Source: Nematostella vectensis (lineage: Eukaryota > Cnidaria > Anthozoa > Actiniaria > Edwardsiidae). Taken from it: DNA of 60,000 nucleotides. Location: contig NC_064039.1 in NCBI RefSeq assembly GCF_932526225.1, forward strand, positions 12,296,139-12,356,138, given 5' to 3'. This document shows positions 1-14,200 of the stretch, in pieces (positions within the stretch are counted from its first letter, which is position 1; every line of letters starts with the position of its first letter). The notes beneath the pieces are model-generated. The model ran no database searches. It was not told where the DNA came from and saw only the letters and a program-made list of their open reading frames with translations. Position numbers and translations under genes: made by a program.

Positions 1-1075
1 TGTTGTATACCTATTGATATAACCCGTAGTTTGCGCCTAGGGTATTGTTGTATACCTATTGATATAACCCATAGTTTGCGCCTAGGGTATTGTTGTATAC
101 CTATTGATATAACCCATAGTTTGCGCCTAGGGTATTGTTGTATACCTATTGATATAACCCGTAGTTTGCGCCTAGGGTATTGTTGTATACCTATTGATAT
201 AACCCGTAGTTTGCGCCTAGGGTATTGTTGTATACCTATTGATATAACCCATAGTTTGCGCCTAGGGTATTGTTGTATACCTATTTATATAACCCGCAGT
301 TTGCGCCTAGGGTATTGTTGTATACCTATTGATATAACCCGCAGTTTGCGCCTAGGGTATTGTTGTATACCTATTGATATAACCCGTAGTTTGCGCCTAG
401 GGTATTGTTGTATACCTATTGATATAACCCGTAGTTTGCGCCTAGGGTATTGTTGTATACCTATTGATATAACCCGTAGTTTGCGCCTAGGGTATTGTTG
501 TATACCTATTGATATAACCCGTAGTTTGCGCCTAGGGTATTGTTGTATACCTATTGATATAACCCGTAGTTTGCGCCTAGGGTATTGTTGTATACCTATT
601 GATATAACCCGTAGTTTGCGCCTAGGGTATTGTTGTATACCTATTGATATAACCCATAGTTTGCGCCTAGGGTATTGTTGTATACCTATTGATATAACCC
701 GTAGTTTGCGCCTAGGGTATTGTTGTATACCTATTGATATAACCCATAGTTTGCGCCTAGGGTATTGTTGTATACCTATTGATATAACCCGTAGTTTGCG
801 CCTAGGGTATTGTTGTATACCTATTGATATAACCCGTAGTTTGCGCCTAGGGTATTGTTGGTATAACTATTGATATAACCCGTAGTTTGCGCCTAGGGTA
901 TTGTTGTAAACCTATTGATATAACCCGTAGTTTGCGCCTAGGGTATTGTTGGTATAACTATTGATATAACCCGTAGTTTGCGCCTAGGGTATTGTTGGTA
1001 TACCTATTGATATAACCCGTAGTTTGCGCCTAGGGTATTGTTGTATACCTATTGATATAACCCGTAGTTTGCGCC
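1..1075. repeat. 45-bp minisatellite, about 24 copies, in EDRF1 intron 24
   Basis: A head-to-tail array of a 45-bp unit fills the left edge and continues out of the window. Units are nearly identical (a G/A change in the 'ccgtagt/ccatagt' part recurs); the last few before 1075 carry small indels. As 45 is a multiple of three, it gives a spurious 15-residue periodic open frame on the plus strand. On the minus strand the array begins right after the EDRF1 exon 24 donor, and each unit holds 'atcaatag gtata', close to the real exon end 'atcaacag gtata'. Confidence 0.97.
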
Positions 1076-1081
1076 TTATAC

Positions 1082-2225
1082 CTGTTGATGGGAGACTAAG
1101 GAGAGGGGAGGGTAGTCCTGTAGAAGCACGGCCATAGAGTTGTAAGCTCCACTAAGCTCCCACGTGACTGTGTCCCAGACTCCCGGACATACCCTCCGCT
1201 CCGCTAAGGTGCGCAGAGCCTGATTATAGAGCTCGAAAGCCTGGGGAGAAAAGAAAAAGGTAACAAAAAAGAGAAACAGATCGATAACTAAACCGAACAG
1301 ACAGAAAACGGAGGGAGGACAGACGCAGATAGACCGTTGAATAATCAATTAAACAGAAAAAATATCAAATAATAAATAAACAAACAGAAAAATCAAAATT
1401 AACAAACAACATAAAAAAAGCAAAAATAAATGGCGACACAAGTCGATTTAGAAAAAGTGTCAAACAAACAATTTATGTTTACAAAACTCTGTACTTATAT
1501 ATATTCTATATTACAGTAATGTGTAGTATCTGTCTGTCGCACATGATCTCAGTTTACCTTGTTGAAGAATGCTCTCTCCTCCTGTGAGAACTGCCCGCGG
1601 GTTGTCCCGTATCCCGCAACTGCCTGCGCGCACAGCCGCATAAGTCGACCAGAGTTTGAATACAGCAATGCCATATTTGCCCTAGAGAGATGACAATCAG
1701 TTACAGCCAATCACGTAATCTCAAAACCGGTAAACAATGCCTTGAAAATCCTAAAGTGATTACTAGAATACAGCCAAATAAGGTTGATAGTGCTTCATTT
1801 ACCCTAACGAAATAGCAAAAAGCTACATCAGAAAAAGTTCAGAATTGGTTACATTAGTTTCAATGAATTTTAGGCTGAAAGTATATTTTGTAAAAACCCG
1901 CACAGGCAGACCTTGTCGTGTTATTATAAGGCGCGCGCGATCATCCGGGAACTACGCATTTCAGGCGGGAAAAACCATCAGATACCTGTCGTCAATAGTC
2001 TCGAAGGCGCGTATTCCACTCTCAAAGAACGAGATGCTTTTCCGCCATAAGTCCCGCTCGGCGCTAGTCGGGGGTACCTCGCGGTGTAGCTCTGCTGCTG
2101 CGCAGTTCATATAATGCACGCCCAACTCGTTCTTGACGTTGCCAACGCGACGAGCGATGCTCACGAACTCCTCCTCTTGAGTATCTTTACCCATCAGGTC
2201 TAGCGCCGCCTCGTACAGCTCAACA
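1082..2225 (-). CDS. EDRF1: EDRF1 exons 22-24 (TPR region, continues left)
   Basis: Exons 1986-2225, 1558-1681 and 1082-1240. They encode VELYEAALDLMG, the NELGVHYMN helix, SNSGRLMRLCAQAVAG and ALRTLAERRVCPGVWDTVTW, all recognisable in animal EDRF1. Exon 24 ends in phase 0 at a CAG|gtata donor; the array at 1-1075 starts at that donor. The remaining exons lie off the left edge. Confidence 0.92.
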
Positions 2226-5200
2226 CTGCAAATGTGATACACCGTTATTTGTCTTTTCAGTCTCAACGGAACTTCCAAATCGACAGGGGTGGGGTGACAG
2301 TGAGCGCCTATAAATTTAGCTTTCTGCTGAGTGGTTCGTGCAAGCGCTTTCGCTTTTGACTAGCTTTGGAAGCCTTAAATGTGAGAGCCGCCAAAGTTCC
2401 AAAGTCGTTACTTCCGAGAAAGTCCCGATTTAATGGTATAACATTTTAAATTAAATTTCCACGCCATTCCTAATTCGCCCATGTGCCTAAGCCGCCGCAG
2501 AAATCCCGGTCCCAACAACATAAAAACAATTGATTTTGCATCGCGTTAGTCCCGACGCGCGCCAAACATTCGAGTAATCATTATTTGACATTTTAAGCTG
2601 TTTTAGCCGCTGCGAATTTTTCCCGTCGCCTTCTACAGAAGGCATTCGCAGCGGCTAAAAAAGCTTAAAATGACTAATAATGGCAGGTTTGAGTAGCAGC
2701 AATGTCAAGCTACTGTTTTATTTTCAAATCAGCATATTTATTTCAACGAGATTTGTTCGCTCATACAAACTCTGTACGCTCATACTAACTCTGTAATAAA
2801 CCTACACTCGCCGTGAGCCTGGGCTACCTGTGTAGTCATGACACAGTCATTGATGTATTGATTACGGTAATCAAACTACAAGTGTTCACATGGTAACGTA
2901 GTAGCTATCTCTTCTTCAAGTCGAGATGCACATTCAAGTCGTCATTTTGGCAGGTTACACACAAATCGTCGAAATGACGACTTACACGTAGGTCGTCTAT
3001 AAGCCGTCATGAAAATCTTAGTCCCGAAAGTGTCGACTTAGGCGATGTTTACTGTACTTTTACTCGTTTTTACTCGCGCACAATTAGGCGACCGCCATCT
3101 TGTTTTGTTCTGGCGGTGCACCAGTTTGATAAGAAAGGAAGGGTGGACACGCGCCCAAAAATCGCTAATATATAGATTTAGGCACTGCCTTAAAGCGGAG
3201 CCAGCATTGAACACCTTTTGTGTTGACTGATCGAGGTATTTTTGGGGGATCTAGATTCCTGCTCTTTACTGAGATTTATTTATTGTACCAACCAAATGGA
3301 TCCAGCCCTTATTCAATAATTTCAATTATGCAGTACATCAAAGTTAACAAACACAATTCCTGGTGTGAATATGGCTGTCAAAGTTGTCAAGAGTCTAATT
3401 GTAAATTCTAGGCTTATGGGCTTATACGCGGATATCTAAGCATTTTTCAAAAATACAAGACTGCGATAACCTACAACAACCAAATTTGGCATGGTGAATA
3501 ACCATAGGAGAAAAACATGATCTGCACAGTCTTTTGCCATGGAAGCAGCAAATGTGCATATTAATTAGCTAACAACTTTAAAAGAAAATGGGGAAAACTT
3601 ATGCAGTGTAAATTGGTGTTCTAAGCACATATATTTATTCATAATCAAAAGCCCCATAATAAATAGCCTTTGCATCTGGTCCATCGACCCCGTTAACATG
3701 ACAACGGTTACCGTGGTAACATAAAAAATCTATATCTCGCTAAAATTAATAGCTAGACCAGGTGCAAAGGCTATTTCATACATGTGTTATGCCAATAAAC
3801 AAATGTATGGCTTAAGATTTCTAAATTGTTTTGCCTAAATGTTCCCCATTTTTACTTGAATTATTCTAGCTAATTAAAATTCAAATTTATGCAATTGGGC
3901 GTGTTTCCATGGCAACAACAATTCCAACTGTTGTAAGTTACCACGATCTACCACTATACCAAGATTTATTGCTAAACCATGTATACTTCGCGAGATATTC
4001 AAGAAAATCACTTTGTTCCGCGTATAAGCCCATTACATATTGGTGCACCCCCCTTTACCATATAGTGGCCCGTTGTTGCTAGTGTTATAAAGTTTAAGTA
4101 TCTTGCCCTAAAAACCCTTCCCCTTAATAATAATTCCATTAATGTACATTTGTAAAGCTACATTCAGACAAGCTTTGTCCTTGCAAAGAACAAGTAATGG
4201 ATGAAACAGGATTTCAAAGATGGAATATAGTGTCAGACACAATTTTAGATAAGATGCAATACTGAAGTTTTAATGTACCATTTTAAGTGGTGATTTTCCA
4301 TCCCCATAGAAATTAATATCTACAAATATACATCCAGTAATGCATTATATTTTGGTGTTTTTAGAAACCCTGGATCCAACCATTCCAATGAAATAAATAT
4401 AAACCTCTAAAATAAATGTAATGGGAAAGAGACTTGGAAAGGAAATCCTTAAAAGAAGATATAAGTGAAAGTACTAAATAAAAATTTCTAATCTAAAAAT
4501 CAAATCTGTTCATTAATTTATTTTTGGTGTAGAGGGGAAATAGCAAAGAGCATCAATTGCATAAAAATAGTCAACAGGGAGAAGGAAAAGAAAGAAATAT
4601 CACTCTTCTTAAAATGTTTGAAAAGAAAATATAATAAAAATAATGTGATAATTATATTCAGTACTTTCCTAAAATATCCCCTTTCCCATTATCTTTAGGT
4701 TGATAGAAAACTGTTTTCTTTACAGATTTATTATTTAAAAAGCAAAAGTTGGTTTATAGTTTTATACAATATAAGTATCTTGTTCTAAAAAAAAACCTAT
4801 TGAGTGTGTACTGCTGAATCACATAGTAATGCCCTAGTCATTTGAGCCCCCTCCCTTATGGTCCTGGGGAAGTCAGGGGTTAAGGTGGGGTTTTAGATTA
4901 CTTTTTAACCAGAATATGTCAAGAGGGGTGGTGGTATTGACTGTTTTTGAATCTTAACTTGGAAACAGGCTTTTATTAAAGTTAAATCCCCCACCTTTCC
5001 CTGGGACCATGGGTGTGGGGGTATCAAATGACTAGTGAATAAGAACTCCCTACTGTTATCTTTCAAGACATGATTTTCAATTCTCATGTCTTCCAGTCTT
5101 TAGCATTCCTCTTGGCCCTCAGGTAGTCCCTGGTTCATAAAAGAGTGAAATTTCTTTCAAAACAATCTTTTCTTCAAGACATTTATAATCTGACTAATTA

Positions 5201-8200
5201 CCACAACTATTTGAAAAAATAAACACATGAGATGCAAGAAGCAGACAATAACAACAATACATATTGGCAATAGGGGTTGAATTTTTTTTTATCCTCGGAA
5301 AGTTGAAAAAGTTGCTGTATCTTCTAAGGATATGTATCTTCTTAGGACTAAGAGCACAGGATATAAAGACAAGAACGGTTGTCTTCAGCAGTATATGACA
5401 AATGTAACACGATATTGGTTAGCCTTTATGAAATATTTCAACACAATCAAGATATTTCAACACAATCAATTCAGAACAAAGAATGTCAAAACAAAAGGTG
5501 TTATGCTCAAATAATTTGATTACTAAGTTAAGTACTCGTATTCTCAAAGCAAACAAAAAAGACAACAAAAAGCCCAATAACTGTCATATCCTAAATAGAC
5601 AATACAAATCGTCGTCTGAAACTCACCTTGCATTGTTTTTGTCGCTTTCTTGTGGTTGTGGTCGCTTTTTAATGTGAACTGTTACTTACTTAAATTTACT
5701 AGCTAAAACCAGACATATCCTTACATAAATCTTGGCGTGAATGAATGTTAGTAGATCTCCTCTAGTTGACTTTATACTTAAGTCACAAAATTTGAGGCAA
5801 AAAGACATGAACTTCGAGGCATGACAAGAACTTTTTCTCTTGCTCCGTGCTTGTATTTAGCCGCCATTTCGGGGCCGAATGGGGCCTGAGAGTTGCGCGG
5901 CTGACTGACTGGCGAGTGTCACCACAGGGTACCCGCGCAATGATCACCAAAAGCAAGTCGCATAGTTATACCATATTTCTATACCTATGGAGCTCCGCGC
6001 ACGGCCTACGGTCGCGCTGGCTCCGCTAATAAACGCCTGCGAACAGGCAAGGCTTTCTTAAAGCTTTTTATTTTGGAAAACTGTCAGCATGGACTTCTTG
6101 TACCAATTGAGTCCATTCTTCCCAAGGCAAAAATATCAGAATTTTCAAGATTCAAAGTATGTGGAAACAATCTTGTCAATCTTCCTGGTGCACTTCAATT
6201 TATTTGTACTTATGCCGACATATTTATTGGTTACAGAAAAAAAAAGTTAAACAAATTTGAATGATTCTAACGAAACAAACAGTTTTGCTGTATCTACTAT
6301 TTAGATAGACGACGGCTTTCGTGAAAGGGCCCATTCCTGTGTCTGACAGCCTGGCCTTTTTTTCGGAACCACGAAACAGTTCCGTAAAATGGTAGAGATC
6401 GACAGAGCCAAAAAATGGCAAGTTTTCCCAAAATAAGGTCTTGTTAACTTCGGTAAGCTTGAATTTTTGCATAGAGGTTCCTTATGTTATGTAAACTAAC
6501 ACATCAAAAAGTGTATTTTTTCTAATGGATTCGTCTTCGAGATATGAGGCTTGAAGTGCAATTTTCAAATGTTCAAAGTACATGAATTCTCCTTGTTTTT
6601 AGTCGGGCTCTGATCAGAAATTAAGCCAACTTTTCTCGCTAATATCTAAATTTCATATCTTCAAAATTTCTTTAAAATTTGGAATTACGCTTATGGTCAG
6701 AGGAACTCCTTGTATGCGGAATCTTTAGCATATATATTGAGAATTGGAAAATGTCATGCCATTTTTTTGCTCTGTCGTCGAGATCGGAAGGTCTCCCCCA
6801 TCACCCATCGCCTGGGTCTTCTACTGATCAGTGTCAAGCGTGTCACTGTGTACCTTCATCATCATCACTGATTTGCAATTTCCTTTAGATAATTACATGC
6901 CTATAGAAGAGATAATTAAAGCCGCATTGTCAGCAGTTTACACTTCCGGTCGATTACCTAACAATCTTCGATGATTTGTGACGGGAAACGCGAAAAATAT
7001 TTCAAAATTGTAAAAGCAGTGTGTCTATTGGAAGTTTCTTTGAGGATGTGACTGATAATTTAGAGCGGATGGCCTGTTAAATAGCGCGGATTCTAATAGA
7101 TTCTTTTGTATCTTGTCGGTTGGTTGAGGTTTCCGTCGGCTCTTAAACTGAAACCACGAAGCTCTTTCCCTGCAATTGCTTTTCTACTCTGTTTACGGGT
7201 GATTTTCTAACAGCTAATTGTTATTCTCAAGGCTGGCTATATCCTAAAACATTAAGGGGGTAATAATTGATGATTATGTTGAGGATAGTGATGATAGTAA
7301 TAAAAACGACCGACGAATTATGAATTATATTATTGATGAAGATGGTAATGCTAACAGTTTTAGTTTAGGGTGAGATAGATGATGGTGATTATGACGATGA
7401 TAGTAATAGTAAAGATGACGTCTGTGAATAAGATAAAAATGTTGATGATAACGATGCCGAAAATGATGACGATGGTGATTATATACGCCTATTCCAAATA
7501 GGGTTGCACTCAGAGAATTCATGTGTTGTAACGCGCAATGCTTCATGGGTATCAATCAAATAGGCAAATGAGCGTAAATAAAATAAAATCCAGGTTATGA
7601 AAATTGTTGGTTTCTTGTTTGTGTGCCTGTAAATATTATTCATATAAGACCTGGATTCAGCCATTTATACGTTACCAATAAGCCATTGCAGGATACGTAC
7701 GACACAGATTCTCTAGTGCAACCTTATTTGAAATAGGTTTATAAAATGTCAATGGTGATGATGTTGATGAAAACAACCGCATCAGGTCAGATGACTAGGA
7801 ATCAACTCTTTGATGACCCTCTTAACATTCTCCCTTAGGTCCTTTCTCTTCCAACAGTAAAGCAGCGGATTGAGACTAGAGTTCAAAAATATGATCGTCA
7901 CCGAAACCTGCACAGCTCTCTCAAGCCATTCATTAAGACCGAGAAAGAAGACCAGCCCGGAGCAGAGAATGTACGGCACGTAGCAAAAGAGAAACAGCAG
8001 AAACACATAGAAGGTTCCCTTGACGGATTTCCGGTTTCGCCTCATGGTGTTTGTACCATCACTTGTCTCGCTTACGGCAAGGCTCTGAACTTGTATCTGC
8101 CGTCTGTGACGCCGTATGACCCGGTAGATCTTGAGGTACGCGACCACATTCAGGAGCACGAAAAACAGTATGATCCCTAGCGTCACAAAAGCGAAAGTCT

Positions 8201-11200
8201 CGCCCCACTTAAAGACGAACACCCAAAGAACAGAGTACACTGCGAGGGAGATCCAACTAGTGATTGTCAGTAAGATGGAGCGGGGTACGGTGACTATCCA
8301 TACGTACTTCAGGTTAAGGTACAGCGCGAGGTAAAGATCACAATTCATGAGGGAAACACCAATAAAAGAGATCCCGGCGAAGTAAATGCAGAGCACTGAG
8401 AATGCACCAACAAGGGTGCAGTGCTTTGCCATTACACCAAGTCCTTGTAGAGCCATCACTGCTGAACATAAAGGCTGGATACAAACCCCGACGGCCAGGT
8501 CAGAGATAGCGAGGTTGCACAGGAAGATGTAGGACGGCGTGCGGAGAGAGGGCGACTTCAGGACAGTAAGGAGGATGAGAGCGTTGAGTGTGGCAGCGAT
8601 GACAGAGAAGACGCCATTCACTGCGCTCAGCACGAAATACGTAGTGCTTAACTCCTCCCATGTGACGAATATGAAGCACTTAGTACGATTGTTGTCAAAA
8701 ACACTCATGTTCGCTATACCAGTCAAGCGATTTCTAAGAAGGCACCTTTTTTAGGATAGTTCTATTGCTACTACACTTCCATCCAAACACTAGACGCTCT
8801 CTCAAGTTTCTTTTTTTTTTCTTGCTCTCTTGATTAATTTTCGTTTTTTTCCCTCTCAAACGTTCAATTTACATTCAGCAACATTCAATTTACTATCACC
8901 ATCCGAATGCCATCGGTTCCCTGCTCTGTCGGATGTTTCTTTACAGCCACAGCACGGCATACATTGAGATTTCGATTCACAGCTAGCAGGTGTCCAATCA
9001 CAGAGGACGAGGATGAATTTACTTTGAGTTTCTAGAAAGAAGGTCCTCGCATAGATCCTACCAATATGTTAAAGTTGCTGATATACGAATCCAAGCAGAT
9101 CTTGTGTTCTCAAGAAATCCCAAGAGTCCCAAGAAATATTAGCAATAGGAAAACAGTATCGCCAACTGGCGATGTTCCTTCTTTTCCACTGCGTTTTCCA
9201 GTCGCAATCAGTTCCAAGCAGTTTTTAGAGATAATTTCAATTATTAGGATACGAAGAAAAGTTTTACTTCACCGCGCAGCGAGTAGCAGAGTTAAAACTG
9301 CTTAATTGTCTAGCAAGATATGTTGTTAATACAGACAGTGCCAACCCAGAAGGAACAAATGAGCAAATCTCGAGTAAAAACAAACATGATGTATTTGAAT
9401 CGTTGAAATTAAAATTAATTAATTAAAATTAAAAGAGACTAAACAACAACATAAAAAGTATATGGAAGCTTGAAATCAACAAGATCCAGCTTATAATTAT
9501 AAATACAAGAGACAAAAAGAAAACAAAGTTCGAAAATGTAAGAAATAAAAGCTAGCCCTTTAAAAAAAATTAAACACAGCTGTTTGTATTTGTTGTTGAC
9601 TACAATTAATAAAAGAGCTATGTGGCGGAAAATGTTATTGGAAAACTTTAATAACGAAATGAATAGAATAAAAAAAACATATAGCAAATTTAGTAATTAC
9701 AATTCTAACAGATGGCCGGATAATATACATTTGTGAGTAACACAAGTCCTAAAATAAAAAAGAAGTCGGTAAGAACGGACAGAAGATGCTGATAATTAGA
9801 GAAAATCATTATTGGTGCATCAGTTTTGGGAATAAAAATCAATTTTGAAAAATCGAGACTTTTAATATACGTGGGCGTGTTTGTACATCTCACCTCAGGA
9901 GTGATTTCCAATAGAAAACAATTTAACTCCAATTTCATCACAATTTTGTCACTTCAAGTCAGATAAAACCACATTACCATACTTTGTGTTTAGGCGATTT
10001 TCAATATTTAAAAAGTATGAGGTATTATTTTAGAAAACATAAAATGGACAACTAACCGCCTGCAAACGAAAATTTTCACGCGAAAATTCATAAAATTCTG
10101 ATTAAAACCGTAACGATCAGACTTAAAGGTGGATAAACTATTCGGCATTATAAATGAGTTTTTTAATCTTTTTTTTTTAATTTTGAAAAACCGTTTCGAA
10201 GGCAGTTTAACTGAATAGAGAACGTAAACAACTTTCAGAACTAAAAACTTGGTTAAATCAGGAATTATTAAAAAAAAAAGATGGGTCTTATCCGGCATAT
10301 GATCCGGCGTATGCGCTCCCGAAATATATAAATATAAATATATAAAAAATAATATAATAATACATAGAAAATAACGTCAAACGTCACATTTCATCAAATT
10401 ACATCCATAAACCAACGCTATAGACCAAGCCAATAGTCTCATGTTAAGTTGTATGTATTAGTACGTGAAAAGGCCTTAACAGCGGTTGGACCGACTAAGT
10501 ACGCAGCTGCTTTGTCTCCTATTATCTTTGTTCTACAAAGGAGTTCTTTTGTCTCTATTCTTCTCTTTCTTTGTGTCGAGGTGCGGATATTGTTCATTTG
10601 CCCAATCAAATTGCATCTTGTAAGAGCTGCGTACTCACCCGTTGAACCTTCGTTTGCGCATATCGCGTTACCAGGGATGGGTGATGTATCATTGCATGCC
10701 TAATCAGTCACAAAACCCAGATGGTCGTGGTCTACCCTGGAGAAGTATAATAAGACGAAAATTCGGAAGAGTCGAGTACCAGTTTTTGGTGAACTATGCG
10801 AGCCTAATATTAAAATATAGCCCTAGAAGATAATGTTCGATAATATAGGTCTGGAAACCAAAGAATATATAGTTGCATAATCTTGTACTATTCATATTTT
10901 AAGCCTTATACCGTAGGTCGATAGCCCTTAGAGGAATTAGCCGAAAAAGATAGCGTAAACGTGCTATGTATATACGGCTATCTTGTATGAAGCCAATCGA
11001 ACAACCCTCAATAGTTCAGTTTCAAATTCTGTTCCCGCTGGACATAAGCAAGGACAAGGATAAAATATAGCACGAACTATCGGACACAGCGTTCGCTAAT
11101 CCAGCAACATCATACGTTTGGCATTGTTTTATTTTGGGATCAAAGAAATTCCCGCTGGTATACACATGGAACTTGTCAAAAACCCAAACTCGCGTTCATT

Positions 11201-14200
11201 TAGTACAAGTCTTTGCTTTGTCAAATAAATGGCTTCCGGCTTTTCAAAGTATTCGCTAGCAGTTAACACACATTCGACAATCTTCGAAAAATATCAAGCG
11301 ATCGGCATTCCCTCCTCAAACTAATTCTCCCGTGTTTAGTACAAGTCTTTGCTTTGTCAAATAAATGGCTTCCCGCTGTTTAAAAGTATTCGCTAGCAGT
11401 TAACACACATTCGAAAATCTTCAAGGAATATCAAGCGATCGGCATTCATTCCCCAAACTAATTCTCTGTCTAATACAAGTCTTTGTCAAATAAATGGCTT
11501 CTCGCTGTTCCAGCTGTTATTAAGCCCTGGATCATACGTTACCGTTCGTCAAACCGTTTATTTTGCATCTGTTCGCGAACAGTCTATATGTTCGCGAATT
11601 TCGCGAACTTTGTTCGCGAAAGTTTCGCGAACAATGTCCCTATGTTCGTGAGCGGTACTGTAAAAGAATGCGAACCTGGACTATTTCATCTTGCTTCCAA
11701 TATTTATTGGTCGAAGAAGTGGCAAATTCGATATCTATAAAACAGTGAAACCTCAATACAACGAATTTCGGAATAAAGATCCACATGCCGTCCCTAAATA
11801 ACGATATTATAACGACCATAACGACCATAACTAATTTTCCAAAGTACAGAATCGATACTTAGACATACGGGTTCGGGTGTGGCATGCATTTGCTCTGTCG
11901 TAATTTTTTTTTTTGTTTCTCTATTTTTTTTTTGCCCAACAAAAGAATTGTATCTCAACTTTTTGATATAACGGTTGTTTAGACTTTTTAGCCAAATATC
12001 ATATGCTAAGATTTTCTTTATTTTCTGGATATAACGCTGTACGCCTTGTCAAAGTACCGCTGTACTATTCAAAACTGCCTTACAGTCGACCCATATATAC
12101 TACTTCTAACAATTAATTACAGTTGACCCATATATACTACTTCTAACTATTAATTAACGGAATTGAACTCACCTAGTACAAAAGTTCCTTTCCATGGAAA
12201 CGATAAATTCCACTTTGCTATAAAACGTGCCAGGTATACCGCTGACACACTCGCCTGCCGACTCAGACAGCGCGAGGTCATCGCTAGACAAGTTTTTGAA
12301 GTCTTCGCCGTGCATGGAAAGGCCTTCGGTACACTTGGCCAGCATCAGGTAAGCGTCAGCACATGCGCACAAGACTGAACGCAATATGGCACTGTCTTGG
12401 CTAGAAGTCGAGGTCCTATCCGCGAATCTCTGCTGGGCTTCAAAACACTTGAATGCCAGTTTACAAAACCTTAAGCCTCGTCCGTATTTTCCGTTCGAGT
12501 TCGAGACACAAGCTAGTGAATGGTAAACCGTGGCAGCCTTACGTAGGAGTAGCGCAGTGGACTTGGACTTCCATTTAACAGGCTTAATGAGGATTAAGGA
12601 GTTCTTTCCTGGAATGTCTGGCTTGGCGATGGGGAGTGGATCGGGGGAACTGGGCTCAGGTTTATTGACGTGTCGTATGGATAACGCCGTGGAGGGGATG
12701 GGGGCCTGGGACGAGGCTTGACTGTTGCCATGGTGAAGCTCATCATGCGATGCGGCCGCCATTTTGAGGCACAGTAAGCCCTAATGTGCACCATTAATTG
12801 ATTTTGTTAACAAAGACAAAACTAATTCTCCCAGTGCACAGGTTTAAACGCGAAACCGCGCTATAAAAGGAATGGGGACGCCCTCTTTTCACACCTCGAG
12901 AAGTTTGAAAACAGAACCAACATGGCAGACTAACCGTTAGGCAGAGCGATAGACACAAAATTTCATAATAAAACTCTGAATGCGTCCTTATATGCGTCAT
13001 TATAAGATTCCCCCACAGACTCGGTGTCGAGTTGGGCACCCTGTGGACCCTAGGGAATTGAACTTTTCCGCTTAAATTCTCGTATTGATGTTGTGATGTA
13101 CGTAGAAACATGTAGTTACCTTCACGATGTAAGAAAGCGCAGCCTTGCATCTTTGTTCCACATTCCCAGTCAACATCGAGCCCATCTGCGATGCACACAA
13201 TATAATGTCAGAAACGAGTTCCATAAAGTAACTCCATAAAATCAGTAGCGGATCTACGGGCGAGGGTTAAGGGGGTTTAAACCTCCCCCCTTGGGCTGCC
13301 AGAAAGCCATATGCAACAAAAAAAAAAATTACCCTCTCCCCCCTTTGTCACTGACTCAAACCCCCCTTTAACGAAAGGCTAGAACCCCCCTCTGAAAAAA
13401 AAGCGTGTGAGAGAGATCAATGCAGAGCTATTTTAATGTTATATTTTCACACGCTTATGTTGTTGTAAAGTCTCCTCACCTGCTTCACTTCGTCCTGGTA
13501 CATGCCAGGAGTGGAGAGTTCACGAACGTCGAGAATCTATTTGCAGAGCAACAAACATAAGATTAACCACGAAGACCACAAGACAAAGGAAATACGAGCA
13601 TATTCTTTGTGGTCAGTCGAGCAAGATGTTGGCGCTGTTTGTACGGGACCTACAATCCCGCCCAAAGTATCGTACAAAACTCCCAGCAATCAAGAAATTC
13701 CCGTTAAACGACTTATACAAAAGGTTAACAAGTGCACGCATGCGAAGCTATTCATTATTACTGTAATCCATAATCTTCTATCGTAGGCCTTTCCTTATTG
13801 TTCTCTACAAACTTTAGTGATACCTCCATGAAGTAGCCACCTATCAAAAGACGCCGCCCTTTCTAAAACGGCCAACTCACCTACTCTATCTTACCTCTAT
13901 TAAGGGGAAACATTGCACAGTCCACAGGGTGGCCGCAAAATGGAGGTATCACTGTATGTTTTAATACTGACAATTACAGAGTTTCATTATGAGGGGCATT
14001 CTTAGAGTCAAGCATGGCTATTTATATATAATGTATAAGTTATTACTCACATTTACACTCTCGTCCGGTGGGGTATTTTCATTATCCTCTGTGCAATCAC
14101 CCAGGGTAAGGTCCTCTTTCGAGCTGTGTTGTGATTCTCCTGATGACTCGTGTGGTGTAATATGCACATTATCGGGAGAGTAGAGTTCTGATAGCAGATA

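Larger units (their letters stand above)
2226..7781. other. EDRF1 intron 21, 3' part: non-coding with inserted elements
   Basis: No convincing exon on either strand. The stretch holds the palindrome at 2578-2681, the long TIR element at 3418-4035, a TTAA-ended MITE at 6916-7147 and GAT-rich low-complexity DNA around 7260-7480. Open frames here are short, without domains. Confidence 0.6.

Noticed and set aside
31-873. Plus-strand 280-codon open frame of a 15-residue repeat
   Set aside because: It is a by-product of a 45-bp minisatellite inside an intron on the other strand; there are no flanking exons and no non-repeat coding sequence.
5847-6029. A GC-richer frame in EDRF1 intron 21
   Set aside because: No recognisable domain; local CpG content only. 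It may be an old repeat.
12169-12762. A separate gene starting at the Met near 12762 with an 'aaatggcggccgc' context
   Set aside because: The EDRF1 frame continues upstream to a good acceptor at 12781 in the right phase, so the Met is internal.
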